Shown here in pieces: positions 17,781 to 26,608 of a DNA stretch of 64,000 bases. Under the pieces are notes generated by a model. The model saw nothing but the letters and a program-made list of their open reading frames with translations, had not been told where the DNA came from and did no database searches. The DNA is from Thalassomonas viridans (GTDB taxonomy: Bacteria > Pseudomonadota > Gammaproteobacteria > Enterobacterales > Alteromonadaceae), in the NCBI RefSeq assembly GCF_000948985.2, contig NZ_CP059733.1, positions 4,650,001-4,714,000 of the forward strand, given 5' to 3'. The first letter of the stretch is position 1; every line of letters starts with the position of its first letter. A program made the translations under genes and the position numbers.

Positions 17781-20204
17781 ATGCTCCAGCAAATAAAATA
17801 TCAATACCAGCAGGCATGGGCGAGCCTCAGGCTTAAGCCCGCCTTTATGTTCAGTATCATTACCACCATAGGCATCACTTTTGGGGTATTGATCAGCGTA
17901 TTGAGCCTGGCGTATATGATGCTGGCAAGCCCTTTGCCTTACCCGCAACAGGAGCGCCTGTACCGGGTTAATCATGACTTTTATGACGAAAACAATCAGC
18001 TGGCGACTTCTGCCTTTACCTACCCGGGGTTGGTACATTTATACCGCAAGCAGCAGGTCTTTGACCAGGCGGCCCTGCTCTATTATATCCGTGACGTGAT
18101 CACTTCACACCCGGATCAGGCCGGGGTCAACAGTACTTATGTCAGCCCCCAGTGGTTTGGCATGTTAGATATTCCGCTGCACCTGGGACGCGGCTTCGGC
18201 GCCGGCGAAGCCGTCGACAGCTTTAATCCTGTGGCGGTGATCAGCTACCAAAGCTGGCTGCAAACCTTTAACGGCGCCCCGGATATCCTTGAGCAAAGCA
18301 TTGACATCAGGGGGGTGAGCTACCGCATCATAGGGGTTACCGCCGGACACTTTATTGAACCTGAGCTCTACCAAACCGGCCGGGTCACCGATATCTGGCT
18401 GCCCTGGGATTACAACTGGACCGGACAGATGCGCTGGGGTGGCTGGGAAAAAACCGAAGAAAGCACGGTTTTTATCGGCAGGTTAAAACCTGAATATACT
18501 CCCGGACAGGCAGCCCGGGCGCTGGGCACGGAAATCGATAGCGTCTGGCAGGAAAATACCGCCGCCAGTGCCCATTACCGGGACTGGCACCTGGAGGCCT
18601 CCCTCGACTCCCTGAAATCCGTGATCCTGGCCGACAGTAAAGGCACCTTATTTTACCTGGTTGCCGGGGTCATCGCCTTAGGCATCATCGCCCTGGTCAA
18701 TATTGCCAACTTATTTATGTCCCATACCTTAGAGCAGGCCAGGACCCTGGCGATCCACGCCGCCCTGGGGGCAAGGAAAAAACAGCTGTTTTACCGGATT
18801 TTCGGACAAACCAGCCTGCTTATGCTGTTTTCCATGATACTCGCCCTTTATATAGCCAAATTGGGCTTTACCCTGATGCAACACCAGCTGGATGGCTTAT
18901 TGCCCAGGGTGGACGAGCTGGGATTCAATGCCTTCACCCTGATACTGACCCTGGCACTGCTGTTTTTCCTTGCCTGGCTGTTTGCCGCTGTCAGCACCAG
19001 CACCATCAACTTCCGCCAGCTCAACCTGGCCCTGCAGCACAGCGGCAAAAATACCGGCGTGCAGATCCCGCGGGCACGCCGCAAAATGCTGATCGGCACC
19101 CAGGTCATGGTGGCCACTGTGCTGGTATTCCTTAATATCGCCCTGTTTCAGCAAGCCCTGAGCGTGCTCACACAAAACCCGGGCATGGATATCGACAACA
19201 GCTGGCAATTGAGGCTGACCCATACCAGCGAGGCCACCACCAGCCGGGAAGAGAAGCTGTCGGTACTGACCGAAATTCAAAACCGCCTGGCAGAACTGCC
19301 CCAGGTAAGCCAGGTGAGCCGCTCGCTTGCCCCCCTGATCTGGTTCGGCCTGATGCCCACCCGGACCTATGATGCGGAATACCTGACCCAGGCCAAGTTT
19401 GTCGACCAGGATTATTTCCGCTTGCTCGGACAGCCCCTGCTTGAAGGAGATTATTTCTCGGCTAACGATGTGCGCGACCGCAACCGGGTGATGATAGTTA
19501 ATGATGTCTTTGCCCGCCAGCTGAATCCAAACGGCAGCGTCCTCGGGCGACAAGTGGGCATTTTCGGCGATCAGCAATACACCATCACTGGGGTGGTTAA
19601 AGGGATTTTATTGCCCGGGGAATCGCATATTCCCCCCCGCCGCTACACCCCGGATAGCGGCGCGCGTATGAACCTGATGATCAAGTTAAAACCCCGTCAG
19701 CAGCTGACCCGCACGCAAATCATAGATCTGCTGGCCACCGTAGACAGCCGCTATCATATCTTTTCGCTCCGGGCGCTGCCAGCCATTAAGGACCAGCAGG
19801 TCTTCAGGGAGCGGGCTACCCTGCTTGCCAGCGCCGCCTTAACCCTGATCACCTTGTTTTTAGCCGGGCTTGGCTTATACGGCATTTTAAACTACAGCTG
19901 CCAGGTACGCCGTTTTGAAATCGGCACCCGCCTGGCCCTCGGCGCCAAAAGGCATGACATCCTTGCGTTAATCATACGGGACAACGCCGCGGCCATCGTC
20001 ACGGGAGTCGGCCTGGCTTTGGCCCTGTTGCTGGCGCTTTACCTGGGCTTCGCCCAAAACTACGAGCACTACCTCGGCCGGCAGCAGCCATTGGTGTTAA
20101 CCCTTACCCTGTCGCTGATATCCCTGCTGTCGCTGGCCGCCTGCTACTGGCCGCTGCGGCCCCTGATTAACCGTCCCGCCGCCCTGGCTTTACGCGGGAC
20201 CTGA
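17781..20204 (+). CDS. MacB/FtsX-type ABC permease, first copy
   Basis: 807 residues. One membrane segment near residues 20-45 is followed by a large periplasmic MacB_PCD domain. Three membrane segments come next (about 290-430), then a second periplasmic domain and three C-terminal segments. This doubled FtsX layout is usual for the long FtsX-type permeases. Motifs shared with the copies at 20993 and 23517 include FTYPGLVHLYR, the loop IHAALGARKKQL, and RRFEIGTRLALGAKR. The last two lie at coupling helices that touch the ATPase. The ATPase comes from the separate gene at 20259. The probable cargo is a peptide, lipid or toxin; it cannot be read from sequence. Confidence 0.9.
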   Translation: MLQQIKYQYQQAWASLRLKPAFMFSIITTIGITFGVLISVLSLAYMMLASPLPYPQQERLYRVNHDFYDENNQLATSAFTYPGLVHLYRKQQVFDQAALLYYIRDVITSHPDQAGVNSTYVSPQWFGMLDIPLHLGRGFGAGEAVDSFNPVAVISYQSWLQTFNGAPDILEQSIDIRGVSYRIIGVTAGHFIEPELYQTGRVTDIWLPWDYNWTGQMRWGGWEKTEESTVFIGRLKPEYTPGQAARALGTEIDSVWQENTAASAHYRDWHLEASLDSLKSVILADSKGTLFYLVAGVIALGIIALVNIANLFMSHTLEQARTLAIHAALGARKKQLFYRIFGQTSLLMLFSMILALYIAKLGFTLMQHQLDGLLPRVDELGFNAFTLILTLALLFFLAWLFAAVSTSTINFRQLNLALQHSGKNTGVQIPRARRKMLIGTQVMVATVLVFLNIALFQQALSVLTQNPGMDIDNSWQLRLTHTSEATTSREEKLSVLTEIQNRLAELPQVSQVSRSLAPLIWFGLMPTRTYDAEYLTQAKFVDQDYFRLLGQPLLEGDYFSANDVRDRNRVMIVNDVFARQLNPNGSVLGRQVGIFGDQQYTITGVVKGILLPGESHIPPRRYTPDSGARMNLMIKLKPRQQLTRTQIIDLLATVDSRYHIFSLRALPAIKDQQVFRERATLLASAALTLITLFLAGLGLYGILNYSCQVRRFEIGTRLALGAKRHDILALIIRDNAAAIVTGVGLALALLLALYLGFAQNYEHYLGRQQPLVLTLTLSLISLLSLAACYWPLRPLINRPAALALRGT

Positions 20205-20258
20205 CACCTTGACTTATAAACGAATAAATAGAAGACCTTAATAAGGAAGACATTGCCC

Positions 20259-20996
20259 ATGACTAACAGCACACAAAATCCGAAAGACATCAAGATACAA
20301 ATGAAAGGCATAGCCAAGGTTTTTGAAACCGATGAGCTGGAAACCCACGCCCTGAAAAACATCGACCTGACCATTTACGCCGGCGATTATGTTTCCATTT
20401 CCGGCCCTTCCGGCTGCGGCAAGTCAACCCTGCTCTCCATCCTGGGGTTGCTGGATATGCCCACCGACGGCGAATACAGCATTGAGGGGGTCAAGGTCAC
20501 CGAGCTGTCGCTGGATCAGGCGGCCGAAATACGAAACTCTAAAATAGGTTTTATTTTCCAGTCCTTTAACCTAATCGACGAATTGTCGGTCTTTGATAAT
20601 GTCGCCCTGCCCCTGAGATACAGCAGCGAAAAAATGTCGGATGAAGCCATACGCAGCCGGGTCGATGAATGCCTGAAATCCGTGGATATGAGCCACAGGG
20701 CCAGCCATAAGCCCAACCAGCTATCCGGCGGACAACAACAGCGCGTCGCCATCGCCAGGGCCCTGGTGGCCAAACCGGCCATTTTACTGGTGGATGAGCC
20801 CACGGGTAACCTGGACTCGAAAAGCGGTGATCAGGTCATGGACACCTTAGAGCAACTCAACAAAGAAGGCACCACCATCTGCATGGTAACCCATGATCCC
20901 CGCTACGCCGATATGGCGCGTACCCAGCTGAAACTGCTCGACGGCAGCATTTTAACCACGCCAGTACCTGCGGTGAATGTTCAGGAGGCGGTATGA
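20259..20996 (+). CDS. ABC exporter ATPase (MacB/LolD type)
   Basis: 245 residues from the ATG at 20259; a TTG at 20253 is the other possible start. Walker [10 protein letters not shown], signature [15 protein letters not shown], Walker [13 protein letters not shown] and switch histidine (VTHD) are all present, so it should be active. It is the only ATPase of the operon and must serve three permeases. Its stop overlaps the start of the next permease (ATGA), so the two are translationally coupled. Confidence 0.95.
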   Translation: MTNSTQNPKDIKIQMKGIAKVFETDELETHALKNIDLTIYAGDYVSISGPSGCGKSTLLSILGLLDMPTDGEYSIEGVKVTELSLDQAAEIRNSKIGFIFQSFNLIDELSVFDNVALPLRYSSEKMSDEAIRSRVDECLKSVDMSHRASHKPNQLSGGQQQRVAIARALVAKPAILLVDEPTGNLDSKSGDQVMDTLEQLNKEGTTICMVTHDPRYADMARTQLKLLDGSILTTPVPAVNVQEAV

Positions 20997-23419
20997 GTTT
21001 GTCCCTGTACCGGCCGAAACAGGCCTGGGCCAGTTTGCGCAAAAAGCCCGGTTTTGTCAGCACGGTTGTCACCACCATGGGGATTACCCTGGGGGCCCTG
21101 CTCTGTATTTTGACCCTGGCCTATGTGCTTATCGTCAAACCCCTGCCCTACCCGGAGCAGGAGCACTTATACCGGGTGGAATCAGGCTTTTTGGACGCCG
21201 GGCAAAAACCGGTCGGCCGGGCCTTTACCTATCCGGGGCTGATACACCTGTACCAGAACCAGTCGGCCTTTGAGCAAAGCGCCCTGCTCTCCTACGGCAA
21301 CGATGTATTAACCAGCTTGCCGGAGCGGCCCAGCATGAACACCCTTTTTGTCACCCCGGAGTGGTTTCCCCTGCTGGGAGCGAAAATGGCGTTGGGAAGA
21401 AGCTTTGAACAAACCGAAGCCCTGGAAACCCATCACCCGGTGGCTATTTTAAGCTTTGATACCTGGCAAAGGGAGTATGGCGGCAGAGCCGATATTCTCT
21501 CGCAAAAAGTCAGTTTTTCCGGCACCAGCTTCAATATCGTCGGGGTCTTAAGTGAAGACTTTATCGAACCCCAGCTATATGAAACCGGCCTCAGCAGCCA
21601 GGTGCTGATGCCCTGGGACTTCAACGAAAGCAGCGAATGGCAGCGCCGGGCCTGGGGCAACATAAGCGACAGCCAGTTATTTATCGGCAAGCTGGCCCCG
21701 ACGATAAGCGCCGGCCAGGCACAGCAAATGATAACCCCGCTGATGAATGATACCTGGCAGGAAAATGTCGCCGGTTCAGATTTTTTCGCCGGCTGGAGCC
21801 TGCGTACCGAAGTCAACAGCCTGCAGGCGGTCCTGCTGGGGGATAACCGGGAAACCGTGTATATGCTGCTGGCAGGCGTGATCGGCCTGGTACTGATTGC
21901 CTGTGCCAATATCGCCAATTTATTTATGTCCCGCACCGCCGAGCAACAAAGACAACTGGCGATCCATGCCGCGGTAGGCGCCAGCAAAAAACAATTGTTT
22001 AAAACCCTGTTTGCCGAGTCGGGACTGTTAATGGCGCAGGCAAGTTTGCTTGCCCTGGCCATCGCCCTTGGCGGTTTTGAAATTATGCAGCACTTCCTGG
22101 CGCAACAATTGCCGCGGGTCGATGAGCTCAATATCAACGGCTTTACCCTGTTTTGCGCCCTTACCATAGCCTTGCTGCTGGCGTATTTGTTTGCCCGGCT
22201 GAGTGCCAATATGATCAATTACCGGGTATTAAATGCCACCTTACAGTCAAGCGGTAAAGGCACCGGCATCCAGGTTTCGCAAAAAGTCCGCCAGCTGCTG
22301 ATCACCTCCCAGGTAGCCATAGTCACCGCCCTGGTGTTCGTTAATATCAGCCTGTTTAAGGATGCCGTTGCAACCATAGACAAACCTGTAGGTTTTGAGA
22401 CAGATAATATCGCTACCTTAGTGCTGGCGGGAGCCACGGCGACCCAACCTTCCGAGGAAGAACGCAAGGCGATCATGCAGGAGCTGACTGCTGAATTTTC
22501 CCGGCTGCCGCAGATCCAGGCCGTCAGCCAGTCCCCTTCCCCCCTGAACGGCTTCGGTATTCTGGCCCAGGTAGTCACGGCGACCAATGAGCGCCTGGTG
22601 GTGCAAACCAAACACGTAGATGAAACTTATTTCGAGCTTATCAACCAGTCCCTGCTCGAAGGACGTACCTTTACCGATGCGGAAATCAGGGACGAGGTCG
22701 ACCTGCTCGTGGTCAATGAAGTCTATGCCAGACACCTGGCCGGAGATAAAAGCCCGCTGGGCATGCAGATAACCTTTAGCGAAGAGCCCGCCACGATCGT
22801 GGGCGTGGTCAAAGGCATGACCATACCCGGCCGCTCAGAAGTTCCCATGCGGGCCTACCGCACTAACAGCCGTGCCAGTATGCGCCTGATGTTTAAACTC
22901 AAACCGGGCCAGGAGATTTCGCGCCGCCAGGCGGTGGAAGTTATTGCCGGGGTCACCGGCCAATATAACCTGTTTGAGCTTGCCCCCCTCAACGACCGCA
23001 GGGATCAGCTGCTGTTCACCCAGTACACCACGGCCGTTACCAGTGCGGTGCTGGCCCTGCTGACCTTTTTCCTGGCCGCCATCGGACTATACGGTATTTT
23101 AAGCTATGGCACGCAAATGCGCCGTTTTGAAATCGGTACCCGGCTGGCCATAGGCGCCAAGCGCCGGGACCTGATCGCTATGGTCATCAAAGATAACAGC
23201 CCGGCGTTGGCCACAGGCATAATCACAGGCATGATTTTATTGCTGGCGTTATACCTGGGCTTTCCCGAAGAAATCGAAGGTTATATCCGGATACAGTTAA
23301 TCCCGGTTTTTGCCCTGACCTTAGGGCTGATCGCAACCATCAGCTGGTTTGCCTGCTACTGGCCGCTGCGCCAGTTTATCAACCGTCCGGCGGTATATTC
23401 CCTCAGGGGCAGTGATTAG
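20993..23419 (+). CDS. MacB/FtsX-type ABC permease, second copy
   Basis: 808 residues with the same layout as the permeases before and after it: an N-terminal anchor, a periplasmic domain (EHLYRVESGFLDAG, FTYPGLIHLYQNQ), central membrane segments, a second periplasmic domain, and C-terminal segments with RRFEIGTRLAIGAKRRD. It starts inside the ATPase stop codon. The periplasmic domains differ most between the copies, which would suit different partners or a heterodimer. Which two copies pair is not known. Confidence 0.9.
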   Translation: MSLSLYRPKQAWASLRKKPGFVSTVVTTMGITLGALLCILTLAYVLIVKPLPYPEQEHLYRVESGFLDAGQKPVGRAFTYPGLIHLYQNQSAFEQSALLSYGNDVLTSLPERPSMNTLFVTPEWFPLLGAKMALGRSFEQTEALETHHPVAILSFDTWQREYGGRADILSQKVSFSGTSFNIVGVLSEDFIEPQLYETGLSSQVLMPWDFNESSEWQRRAWGNISDSQLFIGKLAPTISAGQAQQMITPLMNDTWQENVAGSDFFAGWSLRTEVNSLQAVLLGDNRETVYMLLAGVIGLVLIACANIANLFMSRTAEQQRQLAIHAAVGASKKQLFKTLFAESGLLMAQASLLALAIALGGFEIMQHFLAQQLPRVDELNINGFTLFCALTIALLLAYLFARLSANMINYRVLNATLQSSGKGTGIQVSQKVRQLLITSQVAIVTALVFVNISLFKDAVATIDKPVGFETDNIATLVLAGATATQPSEEERKAIMQELTAEFSRLPQIQAVSQSPSPLNGFGILAQVVTATNERLVVQTKHVDETYFELINQSLLEGRTFTDAEIRDEVDLLVVNEVYARHLAGDKSPLGMQITFSEEPATIVGVVKGMTIPGRSEVPMRAYRTNSRASMRLMFKLKPGQEISRRQAVEVIAGVTGQYNLFELAPLNDRRDQLLFTQYTTAVTSAVLALLTFFLAAIGLYGILSYGTQMRRFEIGTRLAIGAKRRDLIAMVIKDNSPALATGIITGMILLLALYLGFPEEIEGYIRIQLIPVFALTLGLIATISWFACYWPLRQFINRPAVYSLRGSD

Positions 23420-23516
23420 CAACAATGATTAGCCCAAGCCAAAAAAGCCAAAAGCAGCCCCCGGAAGTTCCGGGTGCTGCTGCCAAAGCCCATAAACCAG
23501 ATACAGGAATAAACCA

Positions 23517-25937
23517 TTGAACAACTTACGCCAAGCCGGCCAGCTGCTGCTCAGGCAGGCCTGGGGCAGTCTGCGCAGCAAACCCGCCTTTGTCTCGGGT
23601 ATAGTCACCACTTTGGGCCTGACCTTAGGGGCACTGCTTACCGTGCTGACCCTGGCTTATGTCATGCTAATCAAACCCCTGCCCTATCCGCAGCAGGCGC
23701 AGCTCTATACCCTGGAACATCAGCTTATCGATCAGGACGGCAAGATAGACGGCCGGGCTTTTACCTACCCGAACCTGATGCATTTCTACCGTTCACAGCA
23801 AACCTTTAGCCAGGCAGCACTGATTTACTATGATGCCGATGTGCTGGTGTCCAGCCCCGGACACCCGACCCTGACGCAAAGCTTTGTCACCCCCGAATGG
23901 TTTAGCCTGCTTGCTGCCCAAATGGCGCTGGGCCGGCCCTTTGAACAGACAGAAGCCGTAAACAGCTATCATCCGGTTGCCATTCTCAGCTATGACACCT
24001 GGCAAAAAGAGTTTGCCCAAACACCGGACATCCTCAACCGGAAAGTGACTTTTGGCGGCACCAGCTACCGTATTATCGGTGTATTGAGCCCGCAATTCCG
24101 GGAGCCGGAGCTACTCGATACCGGTATGAAAAGCCAGATCTTCCTGCCCTGGGATTTTAATTCCATCAGTGAAGACGAGCGGAAAAAATGGGGCAATGAC
24201 GACGACCAGTTAAAGGTAGTGGCTAAATTGCCGGCGGGGGAAAACCCGGCTCAGGTAGAGCAGACGCTGACCGCTTTAATCAACAACACCTGGCAGGAGC
24301 AGGTCGCCGGCTCTGCTTTTCTTAACGGCTGGCGCATTAACCTTGAGCTGCATTCGCTGAAATCAAAACTCCTGGCCGGCAGTGAACAAAGCGTCTATTT
24401 ACTGCTGGCGGGTGTGCTGGGACTGGTGCTTATCGCCACCACCAATATCACCAACCTGTTTATTTCACGCACCGCCGAGCAACAGCATAACCTGGCCATT
24501 CATGCCGCCATCGGCGCTTCAAAGGGCCAGCTGTTTGCTGTTTTGCTGGTGCAAACCGGCCTGTTAATGCTGATGGCGATAGTGTTTGCCCTGATAGTGG
24601 CAACCTTTGGCTTCGGGCTTTTACAGCAAGTGTTAAGCCATGTATTTCCCCGGGTGGATGAACTGGCGATCAACCCCTTTACCCTGGGCTCGGCCCTGAT
24701 ACTGGCTGTCGCCCTGGCGCTGTTTTTTGCCCGGGTAAGTGCGCAGATGCTCAATTACCGGCAACTGAATACCCGGTTGCAAACCAGCGGTAAGGGCAGC
24801 GGCATGCAGGTATCCGGAAACATACGCAATACCCTGATCATTACCCAGATCGCTATAGTGACCAGCCTGGTGCTGGTCTGCCTGGTATTATTTAAAAATG
24901 CCCTGGAGACCATAAATGAACCCGGCGGCTTTGAAACCGACAATATTTCCTTTATGGTGCTGGCGCTTCCTACCGCCGACACGGATAGGGCACAGCGGAC
25001 ACAGCAGATCCAGGCATTGCGCCGCCAACTGCTGTCCCTGCCCCAGGTGGCAGCCGTCAGCCAGTCCCTTGCCCCTATGGCTTTTACCACCCGGGCATTG
25101 ACGGCAAGCACAGGCGATGCCCGCTACTCGGTCAAGGCGAAAGACATAGATCATGAATACTTTCGGTTAATCAAGCAAGCTTTAACCGAAGGCAATTATT
25201 TCACGGAAGCCGACATGAAAGACGGCAATAACGTCATGATAGTCAACGATGTTTTTGCCAGACAAATTGCCCCAGACGGCAGTGCCCTGGGCCTGGTCTT
25301 TAACAACCACACCATAGTCGGCGTGGTTAAAGGCATCAAACTGCCGGGGGAAAAGGATATTGCACCGCGCTTTTATTATCCGGCATCACAGGACAGGAAT
25401 ATGATGCTGATAAAACACCTGCCGGGCCAACAATTAACACGCGAGCAAGTCGTCGCCGTACTCGCCCGGGTCAGCAGCCAGTTTAAACTGTTCAGCCTGA
25501 GCACCTTAAACGAAAGACGCCAGTCCCGGCTGTTTAACCAGTACACTACCGCGGTCACATCAGGTGTGCTGGCCCTGCTGACCTTGCTGTTGGCCGCCAT
25601 CGGCCTTTACGGCATTATCAGTTACGGCACCCGGATGCGCCGTTTTGAAATCGGCACCCGCCTGGCCCTGGGGGCGAAACGTAAAGATATGATCGCCCTG
25701 GTGCTCAAAGGGAATTTGCGGGCATTAGCCACAGGTATTGCCATCGCCATCGGCCTATTGCTGCTGTTAACCCTGGTCTTCCCGCAGGAGCTGGCCGCCT
25801 ACATTCAACCTGAACTAATCCCGGTATTTGTCCTGACCTTAGGCATGATAGTTTTCATCAGCTGGCTTGCCTGCTACTGGCCGCTACGCAGGTTTATTAA
25901 CCGCCCGGCGATATACAGCCTTAAAGACAACGACTGA
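23517..25937 (+). CDS. MacB/FtsX-type ABC permease, third copy
   Basis: 806 residues, starting at a TTG with AGGA eight bases upstream. No in-frame ATG occurs before the first membrane segment, and the N-terminus (LRQAWGSLRSKPAF) lines up with the other two copies. Layout and motifs match them: FTYPNLMHFYRSQ, IHAAIGASKGQL, RRFEIGTRLALGAKRKD. It closes the operon and is followed by a hairpin. Regulation is probably the sigma-54 promoter at 16402. Confidence 0.9.
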   Translation: MNNLRQAGQLLLRQAWGSLRSKPAFVSGIVTTLGLTLGALLTVLTLAYVMLIKPLPYPQQAQLYTLEHQLIDQDGKIDGRAFTYPNLMHFYRSQQTFSQAALIYYDADVLVSSPGHPTLTQSFVTPEWFSLLAAQMALGRPFEQTEAVNSYHPVAILSYDTWQKEFAQTPDILNRKVTFGGTSYRIIGVLSPQFREPELLDTGMKSQIFLPWDFNSISEDERKKWGNDDDQLKVVAKLPAGENPAQVEQTLTALINNTWQEQVAGSAFLNGWRINLELHSLKSKLLAGSEQSVYLLLAGVLGLVLIATTNITNLFISRTAEQQHNLAIHAAIGASKGQLFAVLLVQTGLLMLMAIVFALIVATFGFGLLQQVLSHVFPRVDELAINPFTLGSALILAVALALFFARVSAQMLNYRQLNTRLQTSGKGSGMQVSGNIRNTLIITQIAIVTSLVLVCLVLFKNALETINEPGGFETDNISFMVLALPTADTDRAQRTQQIQALRRQLLSLPQVAAVSQSLAPMAFTTRALTASTGDARYSVKAKDIDHEYFRLIKQALTEGNYFTEADMKDGNNVMIVNDVFARQIAPDGSALGLVFNNHTIVGVVKGIKLPGEKDIAPRFYYPASQDRNMMLIKHLPGQQLTREQVVAVLARVSSQFKLFSLSTLNERRQSRLFNQYTTAVTSGVLALLTLLLAAIGLYGIISYGTRMRRFEIGTRLALGAKRKDMIALVLKGNLRALATGIAIAIGLLLLLTLVFPQELAAYIQPELIPVFVLTLGMIVFISWLACYWPLRRFINRPAIYSLKDND

Positions 25938-25958
25938 CCACAGCCCGGATGTGGGGAC

Positions 25959-25995
25959 TTTGCCTTTAGCCGGCGGATAGCTGGCTAAAGGCAAA
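25959..25995 (+). terminator. hairpin at the end of the exporter operon
   Basis: TTTGCCTTTAGCC and GGCTAAAGGCAAA form a perfect 13-bp stem around an 11-base loop. There is no T-run, so it may terminate weakly or protect the 3' end. Confidence 0.5.
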
Positions 25996-26095
25996 CAAAG
26001 CATGGAAACCATGACAAAGTAAGCGCTTAAAGCTAAAATGCCCTTTCGCTTTATGTCCGGCGCTTTATGCCCAGCCCTTATTTCGGAGAACAACC

Positions 26096-26485
26096 ATGTC
26101 ACCTGCCTTAACCGAGCAAGAAGTCAATGCCATAGAGCAATATGATGAGCAGCAACGTTTTAACTATTTACTTAAACAGGTCATTGCCAACCGGGAGCTG
26201 TGGATCCTTACCGACGAGCATGGCTGCGTCATGTTAAATTCCGAAGACGAAGACTGCGTCCCCGTCTGGCCCAATCAGGAGTTTGCCCAAAACTGGGTCA
26301 ATGACGAATGGCAAAACTGCCGTCCCCAGGCCATCTCCCTGGACAAATGGTTCAGCCACTGGAGCCCGGGACTGGAAGAAGATGAATTAGCCATAGTGAT
26401 CTTTCCCAACCAGGCGGAAGAAGGGCTGGTGATTTATCCCTACGAACTGGAGTCGGAATTAAAACACAGGCTTAAGCAAAAATAA
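26096..26485 (+). CDS. DUF2750-domain protein
   Basis: A 129-residue soluble acidic protein. The stretch LWILTDEHGCVML, then EDEDCVPVWPNQEFA, then the late EEDELAIVIFPNQAEEGLVIYP fit family DUF2750. These proteins are small cytoplasmic proteins of unknown role. CGGAG precedes the ATG. It stands alone between the exporter operon and the acylase. Confidence 0.8.
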   Translation: MSPALTEQEVNAIEQYDEQQRFNYLLKQVIANRELWILTDEHGCVMLNSEDEDCVPVWPNQEFAQNWVNDEWQNCRPQAISLDKWFSHWSPGLEEDELAIVIFPNQAEEGLVIYPYELESELKHRLKQK

Positions 26486-26528
26486 TTTCCCGGACATACG
26501 GCTGACAAAGTTTAACATTGTCAGACAT

Positions 26529-26564
26529 TTATTCACTATCAAAGGAATATACAGTAGTGAATAA
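26529..26564 (+). promoter_or_regulatory. inverted repeat upstream of the acylase gene
   Basis: TTATTCACTA and TAGTGAATAA are perfect 10-bp arms 16 bases apart, ending 44 bases before the chosen start. A dyad like this is a good candidate for a regulator site or a leader hairpin. Confidence 0.5.
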
Positions 26565-26608
26565 TGGAGAAAAGCTTTTCCTATAAAATAAAAAAACAAG
26601 GATATGTT

